A DNA stretch of 64,000 bases, from assembly GCA_021203205.1 (NCBI GenBank), contig JAJQBQ010000047.1, positions 1 through 64,000 of the forward strand. Reading direction: 5' to 3'. A program made the position numbers and the translations under genes. This document shows, in pieces, positions 8,686 through 16,711 of the stretch. The number at the start of each line of letters is the position of its first letter. Position 1 is the stretch's first letter. Under the pieces are notes generated by a model. It worked only from the letters and a program-made list of their open reading frames with translations. It was not told the origin of the DNA and did not search any database. This stretch comes from Lachnospiraceae bacterium. Lineage in GTDB: Bacteria; Bacillota; Clostridia; Lachnospirales; Lachnospiraceae.

Positions 8686-10235
8686 CGCGCAGCCTCCTTT
8701 TTCTTTTTGTTCGCCAGCACATCTCTCGCGGCCGCGCGGCCATTGGTGATGGCCGGGCCCATGCCGTCGCCGGAAATGCTGTGGGCTCCGGCAAATTCAA
8801 GGCCTTCGATGAAGTGGTCTTCCTCCGCCATCTGCAGGCGGGCCACCACATGGTCGTCCATGGAGTGGGAATAGCCGTAGATGCTGCCCTTCCAGGCTCC
8901 CACATAGTGGGAGATGGTCATGGGCGTGGAAACCTCAATCTCCGCGATGCGGTCGCGGAAGTCGACACCGGATATTTTCACGTATTCTTCGATCATCTCA
9001 TTTGCCAGGCGGCGTTTTAAGTCGAAGTAATCTTCCTCAGCTCCTTCCTCGCAGGCCCCCTCAAAGGCCGTCACCGGCACGAGGGATGTGATGGAAAGCT
9101 GCGTATAGCCCTCTCGCACTGCCTCCGGGTTCGCGTAGTTGATGCAGATGGTGGTAATATAGTTGTAAGGTTCCGTGAGATTGGAGGCGTTCCTCCAGAT
9201 TTCATTCGTGTCCATGGTGGAGCCGGAGAACGTGGAGTAGTTCATAAGCCCGTTCTCCTCCGGCGTACCTTCCAGCGTCATCATGACGGAAACCGGACAG
9301 ACAGAAAGCCTGCGGCCGTTGATCATTTTGATGGCGCCCTCCGGAACCTCGTTCAAAGGCTCGATCATCTGGGAGTAGACCTTGTTGGGGTAGGCGGCGG
9401 AGATGACGTAGTCGCAGGCAATCTCATCGCCCCGTTTTGTGCGTACGCCGCGCACCCGGCCGTCCTTCACCAGGATCTTTTCTACCTCCTGCCGCAGCTC
9501 GAACTGCGCACCGTTTTCCTCCACCTTCGTCTGCATTTTCAGACTCATCTCGTGGGAAAAACCGCGGCAAACGTAGCTGCCGGTGAGATAATCCGCCAGC
9601 AGGAACGCGAAGATGGTAAAGGGCAGCGTGTCCATCGGGTTGCCCACATAGATCCAGTAGGCCGTGAGGATCTCCACCACCTTCTTCGGGAAGTGGTAGC
9701 TGTCCAGCACTTCGGTGGCGCTGTAGCCCAGCGTCTTCACGAAATCCGGGTGCTTTAAGAGCATCTCCACCTTGCCTGCCGGGTGGACGGAGAGCGTGTT
9801 TACGCTGTCGTACACGCGGCGGCACATCTGCAAAAATTCCAGCACCTTTTCGTAGGTGCCGGGCACCACCGCGTTGATCTCTTTCGCGACCGTTTCGTAG
9901 CCGTCGTGGATGGTCACGTCGATATCGGAATTCGGCAGCACCAGGCGGTAGCACTCCGGCACCTTCAGCCAGTCGATGTCAAGACCCATCTCGTCAAAGA
10001 ATTTACCCACCTTCAGGCGGTCATTCTTCGGGCCGATGGACATCATCTCGTGGAGCGTCGCTTCGATCTCGTGGCCGCCGCGCACGTAGTCGGTGGCCAG
10101 CCCGCCGGGCATATTGTGTTTTTCCAGTACGAGGATGTCCTTCACGCCGCCGGACTGCAGGGCCAGGGCCGAAGCCATGCCCGCCAGTCCGCCGCCGATG
10201 ATGACGACCTCGTAGTGGTTTTTAAAAAATGACAT
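8682..10235 (-). CDS. CrtI/retinol-saturase-like FAD oxidoreductase
   Basis: A 517-residue FAD enzyme of the phytoene desaturase/RetSat-like group (COG1233 type). The start at 10235 is chosen because GGAGG lies about 9 bases upstream on the minus strand; the longer frame from 10283 lacks this. Residues 10-19 hold the Rossmann motif (IIGGGLAG), with the ribose-binding Glu in LVLEKHNMPGG. The C-terminal FAD-closing motif is SGDGMGPAITNGRAAARD. Relatives either desaturate or saturate C=C bonds in hydrophobic substrates. Here it lies between a fatty acid isomerase-like gene and an NAD(P)H reductase gene, so a saturase acting on conjugated fatty acids is an attractive but unproven role. Substrate identity cannot be read from the sequence. 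Confidence 0.8.
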   Translation of the reverse strand: MSFFKNHYEVVIIGGGLAGMASALALQSGGVKDILVLEKHNMPGGLATDYVRGGHEIEATLHEMMSIGPKNDRLKVGKFFDEMGLDIDWLKVPECYRLVLPNSDIDVTIHDGYETVAKEINAVVPGTYEKVLEFLQMCRRVYDSVNTLSVHPAGKVEMLLKHPDFVKTLGYSATEVLDSYHFPKKVVEILTAYWIYVGNPMDTLPFTIFAFLLADYLTGSYVCRGFSHEMSLKMQTKVEENGAQFELRQEVEKILVKDGRVRGVRTKRGDEIACDYVISAAYPNKVYSQMIEPLNEVPEGAIKMINGRRLSVCPVSVMMTLEGTPEENGLMNYSTFSGSTMDTNEIWRNASNLTEPYNYITTICINYANPEAVREGYTQLSITSLVPVTAFEGACEEGAEEDYFDLKRRLANEMIEEYVKISGVDFRDRIAEIEVSTPMTISHYVGAWKGSIYGYSHSMDDHVVARLQMAEEDHFIEGLEFAGAHSISGDGMGPAITNGRAAARDVLANKKKKEAAR

Positions 10236-10260
10236 AGATTTTCCTCCGGGAGAAAGAAAC

Positions 10261-10375
10261 AGAGGGACGCAACGGTGCATCAACAGGGAATTTATCTGCG
10301 GTCAGTGATTTGGAAATTCGAAGTATCAATGACAGATAATATTTTTCGCGTCGACGCAGAGATATGCGTCCCTCT
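10261..10375. repeat. long inverted repeat between two flavoprotein genes
   Basis: AGAGGGACGCA (10261-10271) is the exact inverse of TGCGTCCCTCT (10365-10375). The 93 bases between them are AT-rich. The element fills most of the 175-bp gap between the isomerase-like gene (ends 10411) and the CrtI-like gene (starts 10235) and would form a stem in the minus-strand transcript. It may set relative expression or be a small insertion. Confidence 0.55.
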
Positions 10376-10410
10376 TTGAGTTTAAAATAAGAAATAAATG
10401 GGCCGGGATT

Positions 10411-11802
10411 TTAGAAGAACCTCTCCACCAGCTCTCTGGAGTACTCTGCCGTCTCGTCCATGTCGCCGTAGCTCATAACCTCACCCGCATAGTAGGTGTC
10501 GTACTTGCCCTGCATGGCCTCGACCTTGTCGTACCAGCCGCTTGCGTAATCTTCGGAGAACACATGCGGGAAGTAGTACACGGACCACTCGTTGATGACT
10601 TCCTTCGCCGGGTTCCCCATGATCTTTAAGTCTTCCAGAACCGTCTTCTTGCAGGTGTCGTACGGGATTTCCTTTGTGTCCTTGTGTTTACGCAACGCGT
10701 AGGTGGTCAGCACCTGATCTACCGTGTCCTTCCAGCGGCGGTAGTACACCATCAGATGGCCCAGACGCTCCTTCTGCATGTTGTCGAACACGTAGTAGGA
10801 AATCTCCGGGTGCTTGTCCGGCTCGGTGGTGAATGCCTGCACGTCGTAGCGCTCGTATTCGATCTTCGAGAAGAGCTTCTTCTCGTCCTCCCGGGCATCG
10901 AAGTAGTCCACCATGCCCACCAGACCGTCGCTGCGTTTTCCTTTGTCCGAAACGTAAAGCGGGGAGGTGACGATGATCTTGTCGTACTCTTCTACCTTGC
11001 CGTTCACGGTCACGTAAACCTTGCCGTCCTTGCGCACGACTTTTGTGATGTTGCTGTTTAAGCGCGCATGGTTCTTCAAATGTGCGTCCAGCTGTTCCCA
11101 GATATACTGGGTGCCGTTTTTCCAGGTCCAGAGATTTACGTGCACGAAGTTCATGGTGGTCTGGAAATCCAGATATTTCAGCACATAGCCGGCCGGGATC
11201 TCATCAAAATAGCCATAGCCGAACGCGGTAAAGGGCCCGATCCAGATATCCTGCACCAGTTCTACGCCGTTCTTTTTGCAGAACTCGCTAAACGGAAGCG
11301 AGAGATCTTTCAGGTTCGGGTTCTCTCCCTGCACCCGCTCGCGGCCCGGGGTCACGGCATAGCCGTCATAGCGGCCCTCGGCGACACCGCGGTGGCCGTT
11401 TACATCGTAGCCCTTGTACTTCGTTTCCAGAATTTCGCCGAACTTCTTGAGCTGTTTCTTCATCTTCAGAAGACGCGGAATTTTTAAGATATTCTTTTTC
11501 GGCTCAAACGGGTCGATGACTTTGCCGTTCTTATCCTTATAGTTGCGGTTGAGCTGTGGGCCGTCGTGGGTGATGCCGCAGAATTCCTCCACGTCGTGTA
11601 CGGCGTAGTAGGACGGCACGCCCATGATGGCGCCCATCTCGTAGCGGCGACCGTTGTAGGTCGGCGACCAGCACTTGCCGCCCACGCGGTCCGACTTTTC
11701 GAGAATGGTGTAATTCTCATATCCTTTTTGCTCCAGGTACATGCCGGCGGAAAGGCCTGCCGGGCCGCCGCCGATGATGCAGATGCGAGTATTCTTGTCC
11801 AT
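10411..11802 (-). CDS. polyenoic fatty acid isomerase-like flavoprotein
   Basis: A 463-residue FAD-dependent enzyme. GGGPAG at 11-16, Glu35 and GGKCWSP at 41-47 build the FAD site. The stretches GRRYEMGAIMGVPSY, TAFGYGYFDEIPAGYVLKYL and the C-terminal YYAGEVMSYG closely match my memory of the Cutibacterium acnes polyenoic fatty acid isomerase PAI, which converts linoleic acid to 10E,12Z conjugated linoleic acid. The protein is about 40 residues longer than PAI, mainly through an insert near residue 145. It is the first gene of a minus-strand cluster with a CrtI-like flavoprotein and an NAD(P)H reductase. Function as a double-bond isomerase of free unsaturated fatty acids is a strong family inference; the substrate is unknown. 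GGAGG precedes the ATG. Confidence 0.85.
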   Translation of the reverse strand: MDKNTRICIIGGGPAGLSAGMYLEQKGYENYTILEKSDRVGGKCWSPTYNGRRYEMGAIMGVPSYYAVHDVEEFCGITHDGPQLNRNYKDKNGKVIDPFEPKKNILKIPRLLKMKKQLKKFGEILETKYKGYDVNGHRGVAEGRYDGYAVTPGRERVQGENPNLKDLSLPFSEFCKKNGVELVQDIWIGPFTAFGYGYFDEIPAGYVLKYLDFQTTMNFVHVNLWTWKNGTQYIWEQLDAHLKNHARLNSNITKVVRKDGKVYVTVNGKVEEYDKIIVTSPLYVSDKGKRSDGLVGMVDYFDAREDEKKLFSKIEYERYDVQAFTTEPDKHPEISYYVFDNMQKERLGHLMVYYRRWKDTVDQVLTTYALRKHKDTKEIPYDTCKKTVLEDLKIMGNPAKEVINEWSVYYFPHVFSEDYASGWYDKVEAMQGKYDTYYAGEVMSYGDMDETAEYSRELVERFF

Positions 11803-11828
11803 AGGTAAAACCTCCTGTGAAAACTCTT

Positions 11829-11847
11829 ATGCCCGCGTTGCGGGCAT
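11829..11847. repeat. small perfect hairpin in the leader of the isomerase operon
   Basis: ATGCCCGC, three bases, then GCGGGCAT form an 8-bp perfect palindrome just upstream of the ribosome binding site of the gene starting at 11802. A diverged relative, ATGCCCGACTCGCGGGCA, lies at 52104-52121 after rplY. Both are preceded by CTT, so this may be a dispersed small repeat. Confidence 0.45.
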
Positions 11848-11972
11848 TATGAAGGAACGAAAGCTGTCAAATGTCTGACTATTCATTCTGTATCATGAAG
11901 TTAACGCAACGCGTTAATTCCTGACTCCTGATTGGTCGCCTGACGAACTTTCATAAAAATTAAGATAGGATA

Positions 11973-12000
11973 ATTATAATGAAATTTCTATAAAAATCAA
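11973..12000 (-). promoter_or_regulatory. predicted promoter of the fatty acid isomerase operon
   Basis: On the minus strand TTGATT (plus 11995-12000) and TATAAT (plus 11973-11978) are 16 bp apart. The predicted leader is about 160 nt and contains the palindrome at 11829-11847 and an AACGC/GCGTT repeat near 11900. No other candidate promoter lies closer to the gene starting at 11802. Confidence 0.6.
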
Positions 12001-12110
12001 CCGAAAAAGAGGGAGAACCGGAAAATCGTCAGGGCATAATTATCGTTGGCAGAAGAAGCAGGGAAATAGCTTTGACGCAATAAAGCCCCGGGCGCAGAAA
12101 ATCATTCGGT

Positions 12111-12139
12111 TTGACACACGGTACCATTTATGTTAAGAT
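12111..12139 (+). promoter_or_regulatory. predicted promoter for the acidic membrane-anchored protein
   Basis: TTGACA at 12111-12116 and TAAGAT at 12134-12139 with a 17-bp spacer. The transcript would carry a leader of about 165 nt before the gene at 12312. Confidence 0.55.
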
Positions 12140-12311
12140 TCTTAAAAGAATTTGCCAGAGCGAAGGCGGCATTATAGAAAATATCTGTGGCACAAAGGTC
12201 GGATATTATGTACTTTTTGTCGCTCAAATCATTATATGGTGGAATCAGAAATTCCGGAAGTCCTGAAATAAAAAAGGGCAGAAGTCCGGAACGGAAAGGA
12301 GCAGAAATCTT

Positions 12312-12842
12312 ATGGATATGAAGAAAAACGGATGGATTTTTATTATCGTAGCGGTGGTGGTGATCCCTCTTGTGGCGCGGATCGCCTGTACAGCTATGAT
12401 TTCCGATGAAGAGCTTACCACCACCGCGGCCGAGAGTACGACAGACGCCGGTGCGGCCGATGACGGCGATGCTGCCCTGGAGAACGAAAGTACTGATGAG
12501 AGCGGGGATAGCGAAGTCGCCGGAGAAAACGAAGCCGATATTCAGAATGGAGAAGAGAATACTGCCGGAAGCGAAGCCGATACTCAGGACGGAGAAGAAG
12601 ACACCGAAGAAAGTGGCGACGGAACCGGGATAACAGAGACATCCGAAGAGGAAACGGAGGGGAATGGCGACCCTGGCAGTTCCTCGTCGAAGGATGGCGG
12701 GGAAGAGGGCGCTACATCTGCCGCGGAGGAAAGCACCGTGGGGGCGACGGTCATCGCTCCGGAAGTGGGGACGGTCATCGAGAAGGAGACAACCGAGGAG
12801 CCTACCTATGGATTGCCCGTGGAGCGGCCGGTGGAGAAATAA
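12312..12842 (+). CDS. acidic, low-complexity membrane-anchored protein
   Basis: A 176-residue protein starting at 12312 behind AAAGGAG. A single N-terminal hydrophobic segment (about 7-28, WIFIIVAVVVIPLVARI) is followed by an extremely acidic Glu/Asp/Thr/Ser/Gly-rich region to about 150. This contains two imperfect copies of a unit ending in DTQDGEEDT/DIQNGEENT, and the protein ends in a Pro/Glu-rich tail. No domain is recognised. The composition suggests an extracytoplasmic disordered stalk. A 249-residue minus-strand frame over the same DNA is only its shadow: it has no ribosome binding site and an odd composition. The protein could be a wall-spanning spacer or a secreted disordered protein. 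Confidence 0.65.
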   Translation: MDMKKNGWIFIIVAVVVIPLVARIACTAMISDEELTTTAAESTTDAGAADDGDAALENESTDESGDSEVAGENEADIQNGEENTAGSEADTQDGEEDTEESGDGTGITETSEEETEGNGDPGSSSSKDGGEEGATSAAEESTVGATVIAPEVGTVIEKETTEEPTYGLPVERPVEK

Positions 12843-12886
12843 AGAGAACATTTTCGAATTTCGGCACTATGGTGATTGAGGGAAAG

Positions 12887-13180
12887 TCAAAATATCATGG
12901 CAATGTCCTTCACAACTTCCCCTGCGATGATGAGTCCCGCGACGGCGGGGACGAAGGCGGTGCTGCCCGGCACCTGACGGCAGGGGGAGTTTGGTTCATT
13001 TCCGGCTGTTTTCACGGTGTCGTTGTCGATCAGATCCAGCGCACCGATGCCGCTGCGGGCGAGGGCCTCCGCCACATAGCCGCCGACACCGCCGACGCCA
13101 AACACCGCGACGCGTGCTCCGGAAAGACGGCGCATGGCATCGGGGCCTAAGAGAAGTTCGGTTCTGGAGAATTGATTCAT
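12887..13180 (-). pseudogene. tcdA: tcdA-like gene with large internal in-frame deletion
   Basis: The 97-residue frame has the N-terminus of the ThiF/E1-like tRNA threonylcarbamoyladenosine dehydratase: FSRTELLLG, then the ATP-binding GVGGVGGYVAEALARSG and the acidic LIDNDTV. It then jumps to the family's C-terminus (PGSTAFVPAVAGLIIAGEVV). Normal TcdA is about 240-260 residues, so roughly 150 central residues are gone, including most of the adenylation site and the catalytic Cys region. The frame is intact across the junction. The ATG overlaps the stop of hipA by ATGA, with an AAAGGA site inside hipA. It is probably non-functional, although a coupled mini-protein cannot be excluded. Confidence 0.7.
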
Positions 13181-14307
13181 CGTGTTGTCCTTTCTTTCAT
13201 AAATGGCGATAACTCTTCATTTACAATTTCCTGCACTTCTTTCGCGATCGCCATCGCCTTTTTTGAATCATATTTTATCTGACCGGCAACTGCAAGTAAA
13301 TCGCGCATACCCGGATTGCGTCCGTTCCCGGCAACTGTGGTAGCGTGTTCCCTGCCCATGGAATTGCTGAAGGTCAAATCGTAAGCCGGAGAAAGCCGCC
13401 AATGTTGATCCTCATATAGAAAGGAGAAATTTTTGGAATGATCATCCCGGTTGTGCGCGAATACATTGAAGCACATGAGACGATATAATTTTTCGATTTC
13501 CTCATAGTTGTGCGTAAGTAGAAAGGTAAGCTGCATAAGCGTGTTGTAATCCAGGTTGGGGATTCGATGCGAGGTTTCCAGGAGACCGCTGACCGACACC
13601 ATGTGGACTCGCTGCATTTTTCTGCGGTCGAAACGTTTTACGGCAAAATAACCGGAGCAAAGAGCAGAAGGCAGCAAGCGTGTTTCCGGAATATCAATAC
13701 CGCATTTTCTGGCGCATACGGAGTAGGCGTACTCTTCCGTGCCGATATCAGCCCGATCCGCAGAAGACGGAAATTTTACAATCCATTCTTCCCCGTCAAT
13801 CTGTGTGAAAATTTTGGGCCTGGCTCCACCGGAAGAACCGCCTTTTTCAAACAGCTCATCAAGATTATCTGAGTAATCGACTGTCAGCATTCGATTGCAC
13901 TCAACCGCAATCTGATCCAGTGAAAGATCCGCCGTCTCATCAGTCAGGAGGGTCTCCGGCTGGTAAGTCAGAGCTCCCATGCCGCCGGAGCCTACGATAG
14001 CCAGACGGTTCAGACTGTCAACCTGAAATGGGTCAACTCCCCGCTTTCGCAGCAGGCGATCCACAAGAAGCCGTCCCCAGCCGTCAGGCAGGCTGTCCGC
14101 GAACACACCAAAAAGGCCCTCAAATGGGTCATATTTTTTTGGCAGAAAAACTCCTTTTCGGAGTGGTAAAGACAGTGGATTCAGAGAAAAACCTTCGGCA
14201 AGCCAGCTGTCATGATAGGAAAAAGCAACCCGATAATCCCGGGCGACAGCCAGTGTGCCCACAGGCTGTCCTTCGAAGAAAACCTGAAGAGACTTATAAT
14301 GATTCAT
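13177..14307 (-). CDS. hipA: HipA-like Ser/Thr kinase toxin
   Basis: A 376-residue HipA-family kinase, the toxin of a type II module. The HipA N-terminal domain has G.L......FSY...WL..G.SLNPLSLPLR. It is followed by FADSLPDGWGRLL, the ATP-loop region SSGGARPK, the catalytic segment FNVFAHNRDDHSKNFSF (HRDD-type Asp plus Asn) and LSPAYDLT. Known HipA kinases phosphorylate translation factors such as GltX and cause growth arrest. The small XRE protein 149 bp upstream on the same strand is the partner HipB. Length is somewhat below the classical 440 residues, as in compact HipA relatives. The gap to hipB contains a palindromic repeat element. Confidence 0.88.
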   Translation of the reverse strand: MNHYKSLQVFFEGQPVGTLAVARDYRVAFSYHDSWLAEGFSLNPLSLPLRKGVFLPKKYDPFEGLFGVFADSLPDGWGRLLVDRLLRKRGVDPFQVDSLNRLAIVGSGGMGALTYQPETLLTDETADLSLDQIAVECNRMLTVDYSDNLDELFEKGGSSGGARPKIFTQIDGEEWIVKFPSSADRADIGTEEYAYSVCARKCGIDIPETRLLPSALCSGYFAVKRFDRRKMQRVHMVSVSGLLETSHRIPNLDYNTLMQLTFLLTHNYEEIEKLYRLMCFNVFAHNRDDHSKNFSFLYEDQHWRLSPAYDLTFSNSMGREHATTVAGNGRNPGMRDLLAVAGQIKYDSKKAMAIAKEVQEIVNEELSPFMKERTTR

Positions 14308-14374
14308 TGGTAACCTCCTTGAAAAGGTCCGGCACAGAAAGAACCATAATGCGCTTTTGTCAGGACAGAAATAA

Positions 14375-14453
14375 TGACTCCGGGTTCAAAAATCGTGATA
14401 CTGCGGATCGCTCTGTGCATCCGCGTTAACTTCGATTTTTGACCCGGGTATCA
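14375..14453. repeat. dispersed palindromic element, copy between hipB and hipA
   Basis: The left end reads TGACTCCGGGTTCAAAAATC and the right end is the inverse of TGATACCCGGGTCAAAAATC. The two 21-base ends pair at about 17 positions. The 79-bp element sits in the gap between hipB and hipA and shares its end motif with elements at 20374, 31283, 49188 and 52494. Confidence 0.65.
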
Positions 14454-14456
14454 CCT

Positions 14457-14738
14457 TTATAACTGTCCGTCAATAACTTCCTGGATGGACGAATAACTTT
14501 TTTTGGCGAATAAATCATCAAAATCTGTCTCATACCCCAGGGCAAATGCGATTTTAATGAGGGAAGATAATGATATTTCTCCGGTCTGTTCGAATCGTTT
14601 AACAGATCCGAGGCTGACGTTTGATTTCCTGCTTAAGCTTTTCTGGGTAAGATTCTGCTCCTTTCTTCTCGCCCTCACACGCATCGCAATTTCGTTGCTG
14701 ACATCACCCGGTAATTTAAATAATTGAAAGGTATCCAT
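14457..14738 (-). CDS. hipB: HipB-like XRE-family antitoxin
   Basis: A 93-residue DNA-binding protein. The helix-turn-helix spans about residues 28-60 (LTQKSLSRKSNVSLGSVKRF) and the C-terminus FDDLFAKKSYSSIQEVI is typical of short HipB-like partners. It precedes the HipA-like kinase gene on the same strand and should repress the module and neutralise the kinase. Upstream DNA on the coding strand is AT-rich. Confidence 0.82.
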   Translation of the reverse strand: MDTFQLFKLPGDVSNEIAMRVRARRKEQNLTQKSLSRKSNVSLGSVKRFEQTGEISLSSLIKIAFALGYETDFDDLFAKKSYSSIQEVIDGQL

Positions 14739-14802
14739 GGCTAATATTTTAGCTCAAATATGCGAATTTTGCAAGAAAAGAATCATATTTTATCCCTTTT
14801 GT

Positions 14803-14982
14803 TACTATTCACGGTCGGCTTTAAGGGAATCAATAAATCTACATCGAGCTTGCTCGTAAGGAGATTTATTGATTCACTTAAGGATGGCTGTGCAACAGTC
14901 ACATCCCCTTCAATGAGCTGAAATGTATCATTTTCATGAAATTTAGGTCGAAGTTTTTGCGAATGCAGGATCGTGAATAGTA
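14803..14982. mobile_element. MITE-like element with terminal inverted repeats
   Basis: TACTATTCACGGTC at 14803-14816 and the inverse of TACTATTCACGATC at 14969-14982 are terminal inverted repeats matching at 13 of 14 bases. Inside is a long stem, GAATCAATAAATCT paired with AGATTTATTGATTC. No coding frame is present. Parts of the same element (TTCACGGTCGCTT and ATTCGCAAAAACTTCGACC) recur at 51186-51261, and a weaker version lies at about 55532-55583. Size, ends and lack of a gene fit a miniature non-autonomous element. Confidence 0.6.
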
Positions 14983-15211
14983 TCTTTTTTCTGCGATTCA
15001 GGGAAGATCAAAAGTGTCGCTTCGAAAGCGACCAAAATAGTTTACATTTCATGTACAATGCAGAACATAAAAACTGCTGATCCCCGGACAGTGTTATCGA
15101 AAAGAAACGGCAGTGAGCCGGGATTACCGCAGCTCTGTGACGAAAAGGCAGTAAAGCAATGCATTATCAATAACTGTCAAAAAGGCAGAATGTGAAAAAG
15201 GAGGCAACCCC

Positions 15212-15889
15212 ATGAAAAAGAATCTGACAGAAATCATTTTTATCCTCGACCGCAGCGGCTCCATGAGCGGGCTGGAATCCGACACTATCGGCGGCTTCAA
15301 TTCGATGATCGGGAAGCAGAAAGAGGAAGAAGGCGAGGCGCTGATCTCCACGGTTTTATTTAACAGCCGCAGTGAGGTCATCCATGACCGGGTAAACGTG
15401 CAGGAAGTAAAGCCCATGACTGACCGCGAGTACCGGGTGGGCGGCTGCACTGCGCTGATCGATGCCATCGGCGGCGCGATCCACCACATCGGCAACGTAC
15501 ACAAGTACGCCAGGGAGGAGGATGTGCCGGAACACACGCTGTTCGTGATCACCACAGACGGCATGGAAAATGCCAGCCGCCATTATTCATCCGACGAGGT
15601 AAAGCGCATGATCGAACGGCAAAAGGAAAAATACGGCTGGGAATTCCTGTTCCTCGGCGCGAACATCGACGCGGTGGAGACGGCGAAGCACTTCGGTATC
15701 AGCGAAGACCGGGCGGTGAATTATCATTCGGACCATGCGGGGACGCAGCTGAACTACGAGGTGGTGAGCGAGGCCATTTGTGCTGTCAGGAGCAGCGCAC
15801 CGCTGGGAGCAGGCTGGAAGCAGCGCATCGACGAGGATTATGAAAAGCGAGGGAAAAAGAAGCGGGGACAGAGGGCGGAAAAACAGTAA
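15212..15889 (+). CDS. cytoplasmic VWA-domain protein
   Basis: A 225-residue protein starting after AAAGGAGG (about 15198-15205). It is almost entirely one von Willebrand A fold. The MIDAS motif is DRSGSMSG at about residues 13-20, with further metal-ligand positions in GGCTALIDAI and TTDGMENAS. There is no signal peptide or membrane helix, so it is cytoplasmic. The C-terminus is basic (EKRGKKKRGQRAEKQ), and its last codons and stop lie in the first unit of a 40-bp tandem repeat that follows. It is probably co-transcribed with the protein at 16072; paired VWA and HTH-like proteins recur in Clostridia. Its partner and role are unknown. Confidence 0.8.
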   Translation: MKKNLTEIIFILDRSGSMSGLESDTIGGFNSMIGKQKEEEGEALISTVLFNSRSEVIHDRVNVQEVKPMTDREYRVGGCTALIDAIGGAIHHIGNVHKYAREEDVPEHTLFVITTDGMENASRHYSSDEVKRMIERQKEKYGWEFLFLGANIDAVETAKHFGISEDRAVNYHSDHAGTQLNYEVVSEAICAVRSSAPLGAGWKQRIDEDYEKRGKKKRGQRAEKQ

Positions 15890-15985
15890 AGAAAATCACT
15901 TGCGGGGACAGAGGGCGGAAAAACAGTAAAGAAAATCACTTGCGGGGACAGAGGGCGGAAAAACAGTAAAGGAAAATCACTTGCG
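15862..15985. repeat. 40-bp tandem repeat, three copies
   Basis: Units begin at 15862, 15902 and 15942 with GCGGGGACAGAGGGCGGAAA. The first two are identical and the third has one extra base near its end. The VWA gene stop is inside unit one, so units two and three repeat the coding end and stop codon in non-coding DNA. This is a recent slipped duplication. Confidence 0.92.
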
Positions 15986-16071
15986 CTGTGCTCATGAATA
16001 TGCTATTCTTCGTTTGAATTTACAGACGGATGGAATCCGAAATCAGAAAAGGCAAATCGGGGGAAATGAGA

Positions 16072-16671
16072 ATGAAGACTGGCAGAATTAATGAAGAATT
16101 GTACCGGGACATAAAAAGATATATCGATGACAACTATGTAAACGCCCATATAGACAGAGCATTTGAAGGCAGGCGGAGGCGGCTTGCGGAAGAAGCCGTG
16201 GCTTACAGCCGAATGCCGGGCGATTTTCGGGGGATGCCGCAGCAGGCACAGGCCGGGAAAATGGGAGCAGCTGCAGCTCCGCGCCCAACCGCGGCTCTTC
16301 CGTCTTCTCTGGACGATGCCGTCCGTGAGATCGATGAGAGCTTCTCGGAAATGCTTTTGCGAAAGATCGACGAGGAAGGGCTAACCGACGCGCAGGTCTA
16401 CAAAAAGGCGAACATCGACCGAAAGCTGTTTTCGAAAATCCGCTCCGACCGCTTCTACCGGCCGTCGAAGCCCACGGTGCTGGCCTTCGCCATCGCGCTG
16501 GAGCTGTCGCTGGAGGAGACGAAAGAGATGCTCATGAAGGCAGGCTTCGCCCTGTCACACGCCTATAAGTTTGACATTATCATTGAATATTTTATACAGC
16601 ACGGGAACTACAACATCTTCGAAATCAACGAGGCATTGTTTGCGTTTGACCAGAGCCTGCTGGGGGTATAA
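16072..16671 (+). CDS. HTH-like protein paired with the VWA protein
   Basis: A protein of about 199 residues. The start at 16072 is preferred because CGGGGGA lies eight bases upstream; starts at 16030 and 16066 are possible. The N-terminus is charged, and the middle is Ala/Pro/Gln-rich and probably flexible. The C-terminal about 105 residues are helical, with [20 protein letters not shown] then [20 protein letters not shown], which resembles an XRE-type helix-turn-helix. [18 protein letters not shown] follows. Bacterial relatives of this C-terminus sit beside VWA or macro-domain proteins, suggesting a DNA- or RNA-binding adaptor in a stress-response pair. That function is inference. Confidence 0.7.
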   Translation: MKTGRINEELYRDIKRYIDDNYVNAHIDRAFEGRRRRLAEEAVAYSRMPGDFRGMPQQAQAGKMGAAAAPRPTAALPSSLDDAVREIDESFSEMLLRKIDEEGLTDAQVYKKANIDRKLFSKIRSDRFYRPSKPTVLAFAIALELSLEETKEMLMKAGFALSHAYKFDIIIEYFIQHGNYNIFEINEALFAFDQSLLGV

Positions 16672-16711
16672 TGTAGATTATATGATGATATAAAGTCCCT
16701 ATTGGACATTT

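Noticed and set aside
12102..12851. 249-codon minus-strand frame over the acidic protein
   Set aside because: The plus-strand frame has a signal anchor, a ribosome binding site and a promoter. The minus frame has none and an implausible composition; it is a shadow of repetitive GC-rich DNA.
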